64,000 nt of DNA from Amycolatopsis oliviviridis (GTDB taxonomy: Bacteria; Actinomycetota; Actinomycetes; Mycobacteriales; Pseudonocardiaceae): positions 1 to 64,000 of the forward strand of contig NZ_BNAY01000002.1 in assembly GCF_014654365.1 (NCBI RefSeq), written 5' to 3'. Position 1 is the first letter of the stretch. Every line of letters starts with the position of its first letter. Below are positions 25,545 to 34,396 of the stretch, piece after piece. Both the position numbers and the translations under genes were made by a program. Below the pieces are notes generated by a model. That model saw nothing but the letters and a program-made list of their open reading frames with translations. It did not search any database and was not told the DNA's origin.

Positions 25545-26969
25545 CGGCACCGGCACGACCACAGGAGTGTCTTCGATCGGTCGCGCCACCGGTATCCGTG
25601 CCTTGTCCGGCGCCGCGAGGCTCCAGACAGCCACCACGGCGACGTTCAGCACCATCGACACCAGACCCGCGTTGAACCCGCCGAACGTCGCACCGGTGAC
25701 GTACAGGACGATCGCGGCGACCACCCCGGTGACCATCCCGGCGGCGACCGCGGCCGTCCGCACCCGGCGGACGAACAGGATCGCGAGCCAGCCGGGGACG
25801 ACCTGGGCCAGCAGGTTGTAGGTCAGGTTCAGGATCGTGAGCATCAACGTCGACGCGACGAGGGTCAGGACCGCAGCCAGGACCAGGAAACTCGCGACCG
25901 CGACCACCGTCCACCGTCGTTGCGCGGCGGCCGGGATGTTCGGCGCGAGGTTGCGGCAGACCATGCCGCCGATGCTGAGCGCGGTCGCGGCGAGCACCAG
26001 CACACCTGAGAGCGCGGCGCCCGCGGCGACCAGGCCGAGCAGCCAGTCGGGCAGCAGACCCTTGGCGGTCACCATGAACACCGTGTTCGGGTTCTTCAGA
26101 TCCGGATGCGCGCTCACACCGTAGTACGCGGCCAGCACCAGGAACGGGTAGATCAGCATGTACATCGGCATCCACACGGTCGAACTCTTCACCGCGCGTT
26201 CGGACCGGGCCGGGAACACGTACGCGCCACCGAAACCGAGGTAGAACACGATGCTCTGGAAGAGGATCGTCGTCATCGCGAACGTCAGTTCCGAGCCGCC
26301 CATGGTGGTCTGCGCGGCGCTGAGCACCTCGGGTCCGCTGACCTTCGCGGTGCCGCCGGCGGCGAGCACCACCGCCACCCCGACGAGCACGACGCCCAGC
26401 AGCATGAACAGATCCTTGAGAATCGACACGAACGCGGGCGACCGCACGCCGGAGACGGCGATGTAGACGAACGCCACGATCCCAGCCAGCACCACGCACT
26501 GCACGGGATCCAGCCGCAGGCCCAGATTGCTCAGCACCACCTGGAGCCCGATGAACTGGTACTGCCCCCACGGGACCAGCGCGATCAGCATCGTGACGCA
26601 GGTGATCAGCTCGAGCCGCCTGCTGCCGAAATGCCGTCCGAACACGTCGGGCACGGTCATCGCGTCGTACCGTTTCGCCGCCCGCCACACCAGCGGGGCC
26701 AGGAAATAGCCCAGGGAGTAGGCGAGCAGGATGTAGCCGATGAACCAGATCCCGTAACTCGCGCCGTGCGCGTAGATCCCGCTCGGGAAGCCGATCATCG
26801 TCCCGATGCTGTACACCTCGCCGACCGCGAGGAAGTAAACCAGCCAGGCCGGGAAGGACCGGCCGCCGACGAGGAACTCGGAGATCCCGCCACCGCGCGT
26901 CGACCGGCCCGCCCACACCGCGAGCCCGATCGAACCCGCCATCACCACCGCCACGATCGCGATCAGCAT
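25536..26969 (-). CDS. Sodium:solute symporter family transporter (SSF)
   Basis: A 477-residue transporter with about thirteen helices. EFLVGGRSFPAWLVYFLAVGE (part GGRSFPAWLVYFLAVGE) near 30, IGFPSGIYAHGASYGIWFI near 54 and GYFLAPLVWRAAKRYDAMTVPDVFGRHFGS (part DAMTVPDVFGRHFGS) near 105 are SSF marks of the pantothenate/monocarboxylate branch. ATG 26969 is fixed by a TGATG overlap with the DUF3311 gene. SSF/DUF3311 pairs take up organic acids or amino-acid-like solutes with sodium. The stop codon lies in the arm of a hairpin repeat. Confidence 0.88.
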   Translation of the reverse strand: MLIAIVAVVMAGSIGLAVWAGRSTRGGGISEFLVGGRSFPAWLVYFLAVGEVYSIGTMIGFPSGIYAHGASYGIWFIGYILLAYSLGYFLAPLVWRAAKRYDAMTVPDVFGRHFGSRRLELITCVTMLIALVPWGQYQFIGLQVVLSNLGLRLDPVQCVVLAGIVAFVYIAVSGVRSPAFVSILKDLFMLLGVVLVGVAVVLAAGGTAKVSGPEVLSAAQTTMGGSELTFAMTTILFQSIVFYLGFGGAYVFPARSERAVKSSTVWMPMYMLIYPFLVLAAYYGVSAHPDLKNPNTVFMVTAKGLLPDWLLGLVAAGAALSGVLVLAATALSIGGMVCRNLAPNIPAAAQRRWTVVAVASFLVLAAVLTLVASTLMLTILNLTYNLLAQVVPGWLAILFVRRVRTAAVAAGMVTGVVAAIVLYVTGATFGGFNAGLVSMVLNVAVVAVWSLAAPDKARIPVARPIEDTPVVVPVPSP

Positions 26970-27181
26970 CAGTCGTCCTCCGGGTAGTGGGCACGGTCGA
27001 AGAAACGCCAGCTGATCCACAGGCACAGGGTGGTCAGCGGGCAGCAGCAGAACACCCAGAAGAACAGCACCGGGATGCCCAGCACCGACGCCGTCGATCC
27101 CGACAGCACCAGGATTCCTGCCAGCAGGGCGAAAGCGGGGATTAACAGTCCGATGAGGACACTCGGCCGGCTGCGGATCAT
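26969..27181 (-). CDS. DUF3311 small membrane protein
   Basis: A 70-residue protein with two hydrophobic helices (about 8-30 and 34-56) and an acidic tail ending YPEDD. DUF3311 proteins are coded directly before sodium:solute symporters and are thought to be accessory subunits. Both ends overlap neighbours (ATGA with the amidohydrolase, TGATG with the symporter), showing translational coupling. The cysteine run FCCCPLTTLC in helix two is notable. Confidence 0.85.
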   Translation of the reverse strand: MIRSRPSVLIGLLIPAFALLAGILVLSGSTASVLGIPVLFFWVFCCCPLTTLCLWISWRFFDRAHYPEDD

Positions 27182-28842
27182 CGCGATGCTCCCGCCGTCT
27201 CGCGCCGCCAGACGACCTCGCCGCCGCTGACGGTGGCTTCCACGGTCAGCTCGCGGATCCGGTCGGGGTCGACCGTGGTGGGATCGCCGGACAGCACCGC
27301 GAGATCGGCGAGCTTCCCGATCTCCAGACTGCCCTTGACGTTCTCCTCTCCGGCCAAGTACGCGGCGTCGATCGTGTAACCGCGCAGCGCGGCATCGACG
27401 TCGACAGCCTGTTCGGGGCCGAGGACCTTGCCCTGTCTGGTGATCCGCCGCACGGCGCACCAGATCCCTTCCAGCGGCGGCACCGGCGTCACCGGGGTGT
27501 CCGAATGCAGTCCGAAGTGGATCCCGCGCGAGCGGGCCGAGACCAGCGGGCTGATCCGGCGTGCCCGTTCGGGGCCGAGGAAGACGTCGCGATGCCGGTC
27601 TCCCCAGTAGTAGACGTGCTTGACGAAGAACGACGCGAGGACGTCGTGGGCGGCCATCCGGTCCAGCTGGTCTTCGCGCACCGTCTGGCAGTGTTCGATC
27701 CGGTGCCGCCTGCCCGTTCCCGTCGGTGAGCCGAGGCGCGAGTAGCCGTCGATGATCGCGTCGATCGCCGCGTCCCCGTTGCCGTGCACGGCGACCTGCC
27801 AGCCCGCCGCGTCGAGCGCGGCGATCCGGCGGCCGAGATCGACGGGTTCGAGCAGCATCATGCCGTGCTCGTCCGGGTCGCAGGTGTAGCCCTCGGCGAG
27901 GCAGCCTGTCTTGCCCTGGATCGACCCGTCCGCGACGATCTTCACGCCCGTCATCGCGAACTTGTCGTCCGCGCCGAGGGTGTCCGGCGCTTCCGGCGTT
28001 CCTTCGTCCAAACCGGGAAGCAGGCCGTCGAACAGGTAGCCGCGCACCCGGACGCGCAGCTTTCCCGCCCTTCGCAGCAGCGCGTACGCCTCCAGTTCCG
28101 CCGCTCCGCCGATGAGCCCGATCCCGGTGTCGTGCACGGAGGTCACGCCGTGGGCGAGGTATTCCTCGTCCGCCAGGAGCAGGGCTTCGGCCAGCTCCCC
28201 CGCGCTCTGACCGGGCAGCCGCGACGTGACCAGGAAGGCCGCCGTCTCGACGAGCACGCCGGTCGGCTCGCCCCGGGCGTCGCGCACGATGAGCCCACCG
28301 GGCGGATCCGGTGTCTCCGCGGTGATCCCGACTTCGCGCAGGGCCAGGGAATTCGCGGTGCAGAAGTGCCCGGAGACATGGGTCAGCACCACGGGATTCC
28401 GGCCGGAGACGGGGTCCAGGTCCGCGCGCGTCGGATGACGGCCGTCCGCGAGCAGCGTGTCGTCGTAACGAAATCCCCGGATCCACTCCCCCGGTCCCAG
28501 TTCCTTGGCGGCTTGGGCGACCCGACCGGCGATGTCGGCGATGGTGTCGTTGGGTGGGCTGCCGGCGTCGACCGGCGCGGCCAGTGTCATCCCGAAGAAC
28601 GCCGGATGGTTGTGGGACTCGACGAACCCGGGGATCACCGTCCGCCCGGCGAGGTCGAGCACGGTGGTCTCCGGGCCGATCAGCCCGGAGATCTCACGTT
28701 CGGACCCCAGCGCGGTGATCCGCCCGCCGGTCGCGGCCAGCGCGCGGACCCGTCTCCCCGCCGGGTCCAAGGTGAGCACGGTGCCCCCGAGCGCGACGAA
28801 CTCGGCTGCGTTCCGGGGATCTTCTCGAAGGGACTCCACCAC
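27178..28842 (-). CDS. Amidohydrolase family protein (YtcJ-like, Amidohydro_3)
   Basis: A 554-residue metal hydrolase. ESHNHPAFFGM near 65 holds the first metal motif, QVAVHGNGDAAIDAII near 340, HRIEHCQTV near 370 and GLHSDTPVTP near 450 the others. GTG 28842 has AGGAGG five bases before it. It is the first gene of an operon with DUF3311 and a sodium symporter, so its substrate is probably what the symporter imports, or a derivative. It is a paralogue of the hydrolase at 7392-9017, which sits in an ABC importer operon. Substrate unknown. Confidence 0.83.
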   Translation of the reverse strand: MVESLREDPRNAAEFVALGGTVLTLDPAGRRVRALAATGGRITALGSEREISGLIGPETTVLDLAGRTVIPGFVESHNHPAFFGMTLAAPVDAGSPPNDTIADIAGRVAQAAKELGPGEWIRGFRYDDTLLADGRHPTRADLDPVSGRNPVVLTHVSGHFCTANSLALREVGITAETPDPPGGLIVRDARGEPTGVLVETAAFLVTSRLPGQSAGELAEALLLADEEYLAHGVTSVHDTGIGLIGGAAELEAYALLRRAGKLRVRVRGYLFDGLLPGLDEGTPEAPDTLGADDKFAMTGVKIVADGSIQGKTGCLAEGYTCDPDEHGMMLLEPVDLGRRIAALDAAGWQVAVHGNGDAAIDAIIDGYSRLGSPTGTGRRHRIEHCQTVREDQLDRMAAHDVLASFFVKHVYYWGDRHRDVFLGPERARRISPLVSARSRGIHFGLHSDTPVTPVPPLEGIWCAVRRITRQGKVLGPEQAVDVDAALRGYTIDAAYLAGEENVKGSLEIGKLADLAVLSGDPTTVDPDRIRELTVEATVSGGEVVWRRETAGASR

Positions 28843-28953
28843 ACGGACCTCCTGGCGACGGTGCCTGGCTCACGAAGGATCCCCAGACAGTGCGGCACAT
28901 CTGGCCGCATGAACAGGTCCAGAACGGTCCGGTGCGGTGGTACCAGTCGGCTC

Positions 28954-30417
28954 TCAGCCGCCGAGCAGGTCGCGGCAGGCCTCGCCGAGCAGCCGGATAC
29001 CGGGGTCGATGTCGCGCAACGGCACCGCCGCGAAGCCGATCCGGAAGTGGTTGCGCGGCGGGTCGTCCCCGACGAAGAAGATGTCACCGGGCTCGATCAG
29101 GACGCCGTCGCGCTCGGCGCGCTCCATCAGCGCCCGGCAGTCCAGTTCGGACGGTCCGGTCATCCAGAGGCTGACCCCGCCCGGCGGATACGCCGCCTGC
29201 GCCCACGGCAGGTGCTCGGCGACCGCGGCGCAGGTCGCCTCCCATTTCCGCATCAGTTTCGTGCGGTACCGCCGCAGGGAACGGTGGTACTCGCCGCTGT
29301 CGATGAGCAGCGCCAGCGCCCGCTGGAGATGACCGGGCGGATGCCGCAGCACGTAGCGCCGGATTTCCCGCAGCTCCCGCACCAGCTCGCGCGGCCCGAC
29401 CAGGTATCCCAGCCGCAGGCCGGGTGAGAGGAACTTGGAGAACGTGCCGAGGTAGATCGCGTCGCCGGTGCCGTCGAGTGCCTTCAGCGCGGGTGTCGGG
29501 CTGCCGTGGTACCGGAATTCGCTGTCGTAGTCGTCCTCGACGAGCACCGTGCCCGCGCTCGCGGCCAGGCTGAGCAGCCGGCGGCGGCGCCCGATGCTCA
29601 ACGTCGCGTTCGTCGGGTGGTGGTGGCTCGGGGTGAGGTAGAGCAGATCGACGCCGTCGAGTGTCTCGGGTGGACGCAGGCCACTTTGATCGACGTCGAC
29701 GCCGCGTAACCCGGCGCCGGTGCGCAGGAAGATGTGCCGGGCGTCGAGGTAGCCGGGGGTCTCCATCGCCACGACGCTGTCCGGCCCGAGCAGCGCGCGG
29801 CCGAGCAGATCGAGCCCCTGCTGCGAGCCGACGGTGATCAGTACCTCGGACGGGTCGGCCTCGATCCCCCGCGCGGTGAGCAGCTGACGGCAGATCAGGT
29901 CGACCAGCATCGGGTCGTCGGAGCCGACGCTGTCCTGCAGGCTCGGGAACACGTGCGGCCGGTACAGCGCGTCCCGCAGGCAGCGGGTCCACGACCGCGC
30001 CGGGAAGGCGGTGACGTCCACCTGCCCGGCGAGGAACGGGTACGGATAGGTGTGCCAGTCGACGCGTTTCTCGATGTGCGGCACCCCGGCGTCCGGGTAC
30101 CGGCGCACCCGCGCGCTCCAGTCGATGGCCGGGCTGGTGCCGCGCTCCTGCACCGCGCAGTGCGGCCGCATCTCCGCGTTGATGAACAGCCCGCTGCGCT
30201 CCCGGCTCTCCACGAACCCTTCGGCGACCAGCTCCTGGTACGCGAGGTTGATGGTGTTGCGGGAAACGCTGAGTTCGGCGGCCAGCTCACGCGAGCTCGG
30301 CAGCCGGTGGGCCGGGTCGAACGTGCCGATCGCGATGCCGTGCTCGATGGCGCGCCGCACCTGCCGGTAGAGCGGTTCGGCGGATGTCCGGTCGATTTCG
30401 ATCAACGTTCGCGGCAA
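28954..30417 (-). CDS. MocR-type (GntR + aminotransferase domain) regulator, TauR candidate
   Basis: A 487-residue chimera. The N-terminal GntR winged helix ([18 protein letters not shown], then [25 protein letters not shown] in parts) is followed by a fold-type I aminotransferase domain with DDYDSEFRY and the PLP lysine in [16 protein letters not shown]. MocR proteins use PLP and an amino compound as signal; TauR, which activates taurine genes, is one. Its place beside ald and tpa/xsc makes TauR likely, but GabR- or PdxR-like roles are open. TTG 30417 is preferred because GGGAGG lies about six bases before it; GTG 30432 is an alternative. Confidence 0.83.
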   Translation of the reverse strand: MPRTLIEIDRTSAEPLYRQVRRAIEHGIAIGTFDPAHRLPSSRELAAELSVSRNTINLAYQELVAEGFVESRERSGLFINAEMRPHCAVQERGTSPAIDWSARVRRYPDAGVPHIEKRVDWHTYPYPFLAGQVDVTAFPARSWTRCLRDALYRPHVFPSLQDSVGSDDPMLVDLICRQLLTARGIEADPSEVLITVGSQQGLDLLGRALLGPDSVVAMETPGYLDARHIFLRTGAGLRGVDVDQSGLRPPETLDGVDLLYLTPSHHHPTNATLSIGRRRRLLSLAASAGTVLVEDDYDSEFRYHGSPTPALKALDGTGDAIYLGTFSKFLSPGLRLGYLVGPRELVRELREIRRYVLRHPPGHLQRALALLIDSGEYHRSLRRYRTKLMRKWEATCAAVAEHLPWAQAAYPPGGVSLWMTGPSELDCRALMERAERDGVLIEPGDIFFVGDDPPRNHFRIGFAAVPLRDIDPGIRLLGEACRDLLGG

Positions 30418-30482
30418 CGGCACCTCCCTCACGGCCACGGAGCCGGGATCTGAACCTAGCTCCAGATCCCGGCCCGCACCAC

Positions 30483-31598
30483 CTAGCCGAGCACTTCGCT
30501 GAGCCCGACCGAGCCGATCCCGAGGGCTTCGCCGACCGGCGCGGACGTCAGCCGTCCGTCCACGGTGCTGACCCCGCCGCGCAGCTCCGGGCACCGCTCG
30601 ACAGCGCCGGACAAACCGTGGTTCGCCAGCTCCAGCGCGTACGGCAGCGTGACGTTCGTCAGCGCGTACGTCGAGGTGTGCGGGACCGCGCCGGGCATGT
30701 TGGCGACGCAGTAGAACACCGAGTCGTGCACGGGGAACGTCGGTTCGGCGTGCGTCGTCGGCCGCGTGTCCTCGAAGCAGCCGCCCTGGTCGACGGAGAT
30801 GTCGACGAGCACGCTGCCGGGCTTCATGCGGGACACGAGCTCGTTCGACACGAGGCTCGGCGCCTTCGCACCGGGCACGAGCACCGCGCCGATCACGAGG
30901 TCGGCTTCGACCACGGCCTCCGCGATCGAGTAGGCGTTCGCCGCGGCGGTGCGGATCCGGCCCTGGTACATCCGGTCGGCGGCGCGGAGCTTGTCCACGT
31001 TCTTGTCGAACAGGACGACGTCGGCCCAGGTCCCGGCCGCGCCGGCGACCGCGTTCATCCCGGCCACCCCGGCGCCGAGCACGACCACCCGCGCCGGGGC
31101 CACCCCGGAGACCCCGCCGATGAGCACGCCGCGTCCGCCGTTGGCGCGCATCAACGTCTGCGCGCCGACCTGCGGGGCCAGCCGCCCGGCGACCTCGCTC
31201 ATCGGGAACAGCAGGGGCAGCGAACCGTTCGGCAGCTGCACCGTCTCGTAGGCCACCGACGTCGTCCCGGCGTCCAGCAGCGCCCGCGTGCACGGCTCGC
31301 TCGCGGCGAGGTGCAGGTAGGTGAACAGCAGCTGATCGCGCCGGAGGCGGTGGTACTCCTCGGCGATCGGCTCCTTGACCTTGAGCACGAGTTCGCCGGT
31401 CGCCCAGACGTCGTCGGCACTGTCCAGCACCTTCGCCCCGGCGGCGATGTAATCCTCGTCGCGAAGGGACGATCCTTCCCCCGCTCCGCGCTCGACGAAC
31501 ACCTCATGCCCGGCCGAGGTGAACTCGTGTACGCCCGCGGGCGTCACCGCGACCCGGTACTCGTGGTTCTTGACTTCACGAGGGACACCGATCTTCAT
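30483..31598 (-). CDS. ald: Alanine dehydrogenase
   Basis: A 371-residue NAD enzyme of normal length that turns alanine into pyruvate and ammonia. Marks are [20 protein letters not shown] at the start, [18 protein letters not shown], the Rossmann loop [17 protein letters not shown], and [18 protein letters not shown]. The ATG at 31598 begins the conserved N-terminus and has GGAG upstream. In taurine use by Tpa, alanine must be turned back to pyruvate, and Ald does this. It stands 65 bases upstream of the MocR gene on the same strand, likely as one unit. Confidence 0.93.
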   Translation of the reverse strand: MKIGVPREVKNHEYRVAVTPAGVHEFTSAGHEVFVERGAGEGSSLRDEDYIAAGAKVLDSADDVWATGELVLKVKEPIAEEYHRLRRDQLLFTYLHLAASEPCTRALLDAGTTSVAYETVQLPNGSLPLLFPMSEVAGRLAPQVGAQTLMRANGGRGVLIGGVSGVAPARVVVLGAGVAGMNAVAGAAGTWADVVLFDKNVDKLRAADRMYQGRIRTAAANAYSIAEAVVEADLVIGAVLVPGAKAPSLVSNELVSRMKPGSVLVDISVDQGGCFEDTRPTTHAEPTFPVHDSVFYCVANMPGAVPHTSTYALTNVTLPYALELANHGLSGAVERCPELRGGVSTVDGRLTSAPVGEALGIGSVGLSEVLG

Positions 31599-31747
31599 CT
31601 CACGCTCCCGTCTGTTCCAAAGGCAGTGACGCCGAGCGTGCGGCACGACTGGAACGGCCAGAAGTGCCAGAACCCGCGCGATCGACGGGTCCAGTTCGTG
31701 CGGTGTCCTGTCGAGGAGACCGCGAAGTGTCACTCAGGGTGAGGGGT

Positions 31748-31786
31748 GTGTGGAAATGGGGACGTTGAACGTCTCTATTTCCACAC
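31748..31786. repeat. Hairpin repeat between ald and the TauE/SafE gene
   Basis: GTGTGGAAATGGGGACGTT pairs with AACGTCTCTATTTCCACAC around one G; the two non-Watson-Crick positions become G-U pairs if the plus strand is transcribed. The end GTGTGGAAAT/ATTTCCACAC is similar to the GTGTGGATTTTGG arms at 57330-57386. Confidence 0.75.
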
Positions 31787-31865
31787 AGTCGGCACCAAAG
31801 GTCCGGTGTCGCGCGGCGAGGTCGGCACCGGAGCCCGTCCAGTTCACTGGTCATAGCGGTGGGCT

Positions 31866-32636
31866 ATGACGTCCTCGCCGCGCACCGGCTACCGGCGCAG
31901 CCCGCGCCAGGTCCACAGTGGTCCGGTGGGGACCCTGGCCATGACTTCGCTCGCGGCGGCGGCCGGGGTCGTCGCCCAGCGCCTGTCCGGCATGGGGCTT
32001 TCCCTGCTGTGCGTACCGTTCCTGGCGCTGGCACTGGGCCCGCTCGACGCCGTCCGGCTCACCCTGTTGCTCGGCTTCCCGGTCTATCTCGCGGTCGCGA
32101 TCACCCACTGGCGGGCGATCAGGTGGGCGCAGGTCGCCTGGCTGACGGTGCCCGCGATGGTGTTCACCCCGGTCGTCGCGCTCGTGGTGCGCGGAGTTCC
32201 CGCACGTCCGTTGCTGCTCGCCGCAGGTGGCTGCTGTGTCCTCGCCGTCGGCGTGCTGGCGAGCGGCATCACCAGCAGACGGCTGGCGGGGAGGACCGGC
32301 GCCGTCGGCGCGGGCGTGCTGAGCGCGGCGATGAACTCGGTCGCCGGGCTCTCCGGGCCCGCCGTGGCGGTCTACGGGGCGAGCGCGGGCTGGGGCGCGG
32401 ACGAGACCCGCGGGACGCTGTCGATTTACTTCTTCCTGCTCGGCCTGGTCGCGCTGCCCAGTCTCGGCTGGGTGGAGGTGCCGGTGAGCGTGCTCCTCGC
32501 GGTCGCGGGCTCCGCCCTCGCCGGTGACCTGCTGGGACGGGCGCTGAGCCGCCGGGTCGGTGAACGCTCCGTCCGCTGGTCCGTCCTCCTGCTCTCGGCG
32601 GCGGGCGGCGCGTTGACGCTGGCGCATGCCGTCTGA
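31866..32636 (+). CDS. TauE/SafE family sulfite exporter
   Basis: A 256-residue membrane protein with about seven to eight helices. SGMGLSLLCVPFLALALGPLDAVR (part LLCVPFLALALGP), MNSVAGLSGPAVAVYG and STIYFFLLGL-like SIYFFLLGLVALPSLG fit the TauE/SafE fold. Members carry sulfite, sulfoacetate or other sulfur anions out of the cell, and tauE often lies with xsc. It diverges from ald. The start is not certain: ATG 31866 has a weak site, and ATG 31941 would give 231 residues without an extended N-terminus. Confidence 0.83.
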   Translation: MTSSPRTGYRRSPRQVHSGPVGTLAMTSLAAAAGVVAQRLSGMGLSLLCVPFLALALGPLDAVRLTLLLGFPVYLAVAITHWRAIRWAQVAWLTVPAMVFTPVVALVVRGVPARPLLLAAGGCCVLAVGVLASGITSRRLAGRTGAVGAGVLSAAMNSVAGLSGPAVAVYGASAGWGADETRGTLSIYFFLLGLVALPSLGWVEVPVSVLLAVAGSALAGDLLGRALSRRVGERSVRWSVLLLSAAGGALTLAHAV

Positions 32637-32673
32637 TGCCCGGCGAGGCGTCGGTACCGCAGTCACAGCGGCC

Positions 32674-32728
32674 GCGCGTGAAGGCCCCCTTCCCTCGGCT
32701 CAGCCGAGGGAAGGGGGCCTTCACGCGC
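32674..32728. repeat. Perfect 55-base hairpin repeat, CCCTCGGCT class
   Basis: Two perfect 27-base arms starting GCGCGTGAAGGCCCCCTTCC enclose a single C. It lies 38 bases after the TauE-type stop and is the best-preserved copy of its class in the window. Confidence 0.9.
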
Positions 32729-32768
32729 TTCAGGTAGGTGAGTGGAGCGGACCCAGCTCGGTACAGGG

Positions 32769-32816
32769 GGTCGTGAGTGGTAAGTGCCGTTAGAACGACA
32801 CTTACCACTCACGACC
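32769..32816. repeat. GGTCGTGAGTGGTAAGTG hairpin
   Basis: GGTCGTGAGTGGTAAGTG is perfectly inverted 12 bases later, and CGTT/AACG pairs again inside. The first half matches the dispersed GTCGTGAGTGG element seen in the arms at 9056 and 9372 and at 19484. Confidence 0.85.
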
Positions 32817-32843
32817 AACCCGCCCCAGAAGCCCACCGGCCGG

Positions 32844-32849
32844 TAATAC
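32844..32849 (+). promoter_or_regulatory. Candidate -10 box for a leaderless kinase gene
   Basis: TAATAC lies nine bases before GTG 32858 and twelve before ATG 32861. There is no Shine-Dalgarno in between, which fits a leaderless transcript. No good -35 box was seen. Confidence 0.35.
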
Positions 32850-32860
32850 GATGGCCGGTG

Positions 32861-33721
32861 ATGACACCGCCGGAGCGCCCCGTATGGCGATCGCGCGCGT
32901 GGCTGGTCGCCGGTGCGGTGCTGGTCGTGGCCGCGATCGTGCTGCTGGCCACCGGTGCGAGCGGGCCCGGCGCGGTCCTCGTGCCGATCTTCGTGGTGGC
33001 CGCGGCCGCCGGAGTGACCACGTGGACGCTGGTCCGTGCTCGCAAGCGGCGCCTCGACTACGAAGCGCGCCTCACCACCTGGGCCGCCGAGCACGCCACG
33101 CAGGTCGAACGGCTCCGGATCGCCAGGGAACTCCACGACATCGTTTCCCACGGCCTCGGCGTGATCACGCTGCGGGCCAGTGCGGCGAGGCGGGTCCAAG
33201 GCGATATCCGGGAAGCGGAACGCGAGCAGGCGCTCGTCGACATCGAACAGGCGAGCCGCGACGCGGGCACCGAACTCCGGCGCATGCTGGCCGTGCTTCG
33301 CGACGCCGACGAGCGCGGAGCGCCTTTGCGGCCGGTGCGGAGCCTCGCGGATCTTCCGGCCATCGTCGACGACGCACGCTCGCTGGGCATGGAGCCGCGG
33401 CTGGACGTCGGCGAACTCGGGGACGTTTCCCCTGGGGTACAAGCGACAGTGTGCGAAATCGTCCGCGAAGCCGTCGCCAACACCGCGCGGTACGCCGGGC
33501 CGACGACCACTCACGTCGATCTCCGACGCGATGACGACACGATCGTCGTGACCGTCGAGGACGACGGACCGCGAGGTGCCTGGTCCCCCACCCCCGGTGC
33601 CGGCCACGGCCTGGCGGGACTTCGAGAACGTGCCGAGATGCTCGGCGGCGACCTGAGCGCGGCCCCGGCCGGAACCGGATTCCGGCTCACCGCGCGGCTA
33701 CCCGACGGAGCACACCTGTGA
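32861..33721 (+). CDS. Sensor histidine kinase, NarL-partner type (HisKA_3)
   Basis: A 286-residue kinase with two N-terminal membrane helices (about 13-33 and 37-60), the HisKA_3 phospho-site RIARELHDIVSHGLGVITLR (part ARELHDIVSHGLG) with the His near 93, and a short HATPase domain (REAVANTARYAG, VEDDGP, GHGLAGLRERAEMLGG). There is no sensory domain outside the membrane, as in intramembrane-sensing kinases that watch cell-wall stress or ABC pumps. It overlaps its regulator by GTGA and faces an ABC exporter on the other strand. Confidence 0.9.
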   Translation: MTPPERPVWRSRAWLVAGAVLVVAAIVLLATGASGPGAVLVPIFVVAAAAGVTTWTLVRARKRRLDYEARLTTWAAEHATQVERLRIARELHDIVSHGLGVITLRASAARRVQGDIREAEREQALVDIEQASRDAGTELRRMLAVLRDADERGAPLRPVRSLADLPAIVDDARSLGMEPRLDVGELGDVSPGVQATVCEIVREAVANTARYAGPTTTHVDLRRDDDTIVVTVEDDGPRGAWSPTPGAGHGLAGLRERAEMLGGDLSAAPAGTGFRLTARLPDGAHL

Positions 33722-34395
33722 CGAACGCCGAACAGCCCCCGATCCGGGTCCTGCTCGCCGACGACCAGCGGCTGTTGCGGCACAGCCTGGCGATCATCAT
33801 CGGCGCCACCCCGGACATGGTCGTCGTCGGCCAGGCCGAGGACGGGACGCAAGCGGTGGAAATGGCGCGGCGGCTGAGCCCGGACGTCGTGCTGATGGAC
33901 ATCCGGATGCCCGGCCAGGACGGGATCGTGGCCACCAAGGAGATCAGCGCCTGTCCCGGCCTGGCCGGGACCAGGATCCTCGTGCTGAGCATGTTCGAAC
34001 TGGACGAGTACGTCTACGGCGCCCTCCGCGCGGGAGCGAGCGGTTTCCTGCTCAAGGACACCGAACCCGACGAGCTCATCGCCGCCGTCCGCCGGACGCA
34101 CGCCGGCGAGTCCCTGTTCGCGCCCGCCATCCTCACCCGGCTGATCGAGCACTACGTGACGGCGCCGCCGCACCGGAGCCCGCGCCCGCCCGCCGGGCTG
34201 ACCCAGCGTGAGATCGAGATCCTCACGTTCGTCGGCCGCGGCTTGTCCAACACCGAGATCGCCGAGACGCTGACCATCTCCGTCAAGACGGTGAAGACGC
34301 ACATCAGCCGGTTGCTGAGCAAACTGTCGGCCCGCGACCGCGCCCAGCTGGTGATCACGGCGTACGACCTGGGTCTGGTGGCTCCGCGAAGCTGA
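33718..34395 (+). CDS. Response regulator, NarL/LuxR type
   Basis: A 225-residue regulator. The receiver holds the acid pair in LLADDQRLLR, the phosphoacceptor Asp in VVLMDIRMPG and the Lys in FLLKDTEPDE. The C-terminal LuxR helix-turn-helix is LTQREIEILTFVGRGLSNTEIAETLTISVKTVKTHISRLL (part LSNTEIAETLTISVKTVKTH). It starts at a GTG that overlaps the kinase stop. The likely targets are the ABC exporter genes that converge on it, with one base between. Confidence 0.92.
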   Translation: MTNAEQPPIRVLLADDQRLLRHSLAIIIGATPDMVVVGQAEDGTQAVEMARRLSPDVVLMDIRMPGQDGIVATKEISACPGLAGTRILVLSMFELDEYVYGALRAGASGFLLKDTEPDELIAAVRRTHAGESLFAPAILTRLIEHYVTAPPHRSPRPPAGLTQREIEILTFVGRGLSNTEIAETLTISVKTVKTHISRLLSKLSARDRAQLVITAYDLGLVAPRS

Positions 34396-34396
34396 G

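Noticed and set aside
28954..31293. 779-codon minus-strand frame seeming to fuse MocR with another protein
   Set aside because: The upstream part is alanine dehydrogenase read in a wrong frame; the true GntR start lies at about 30417.
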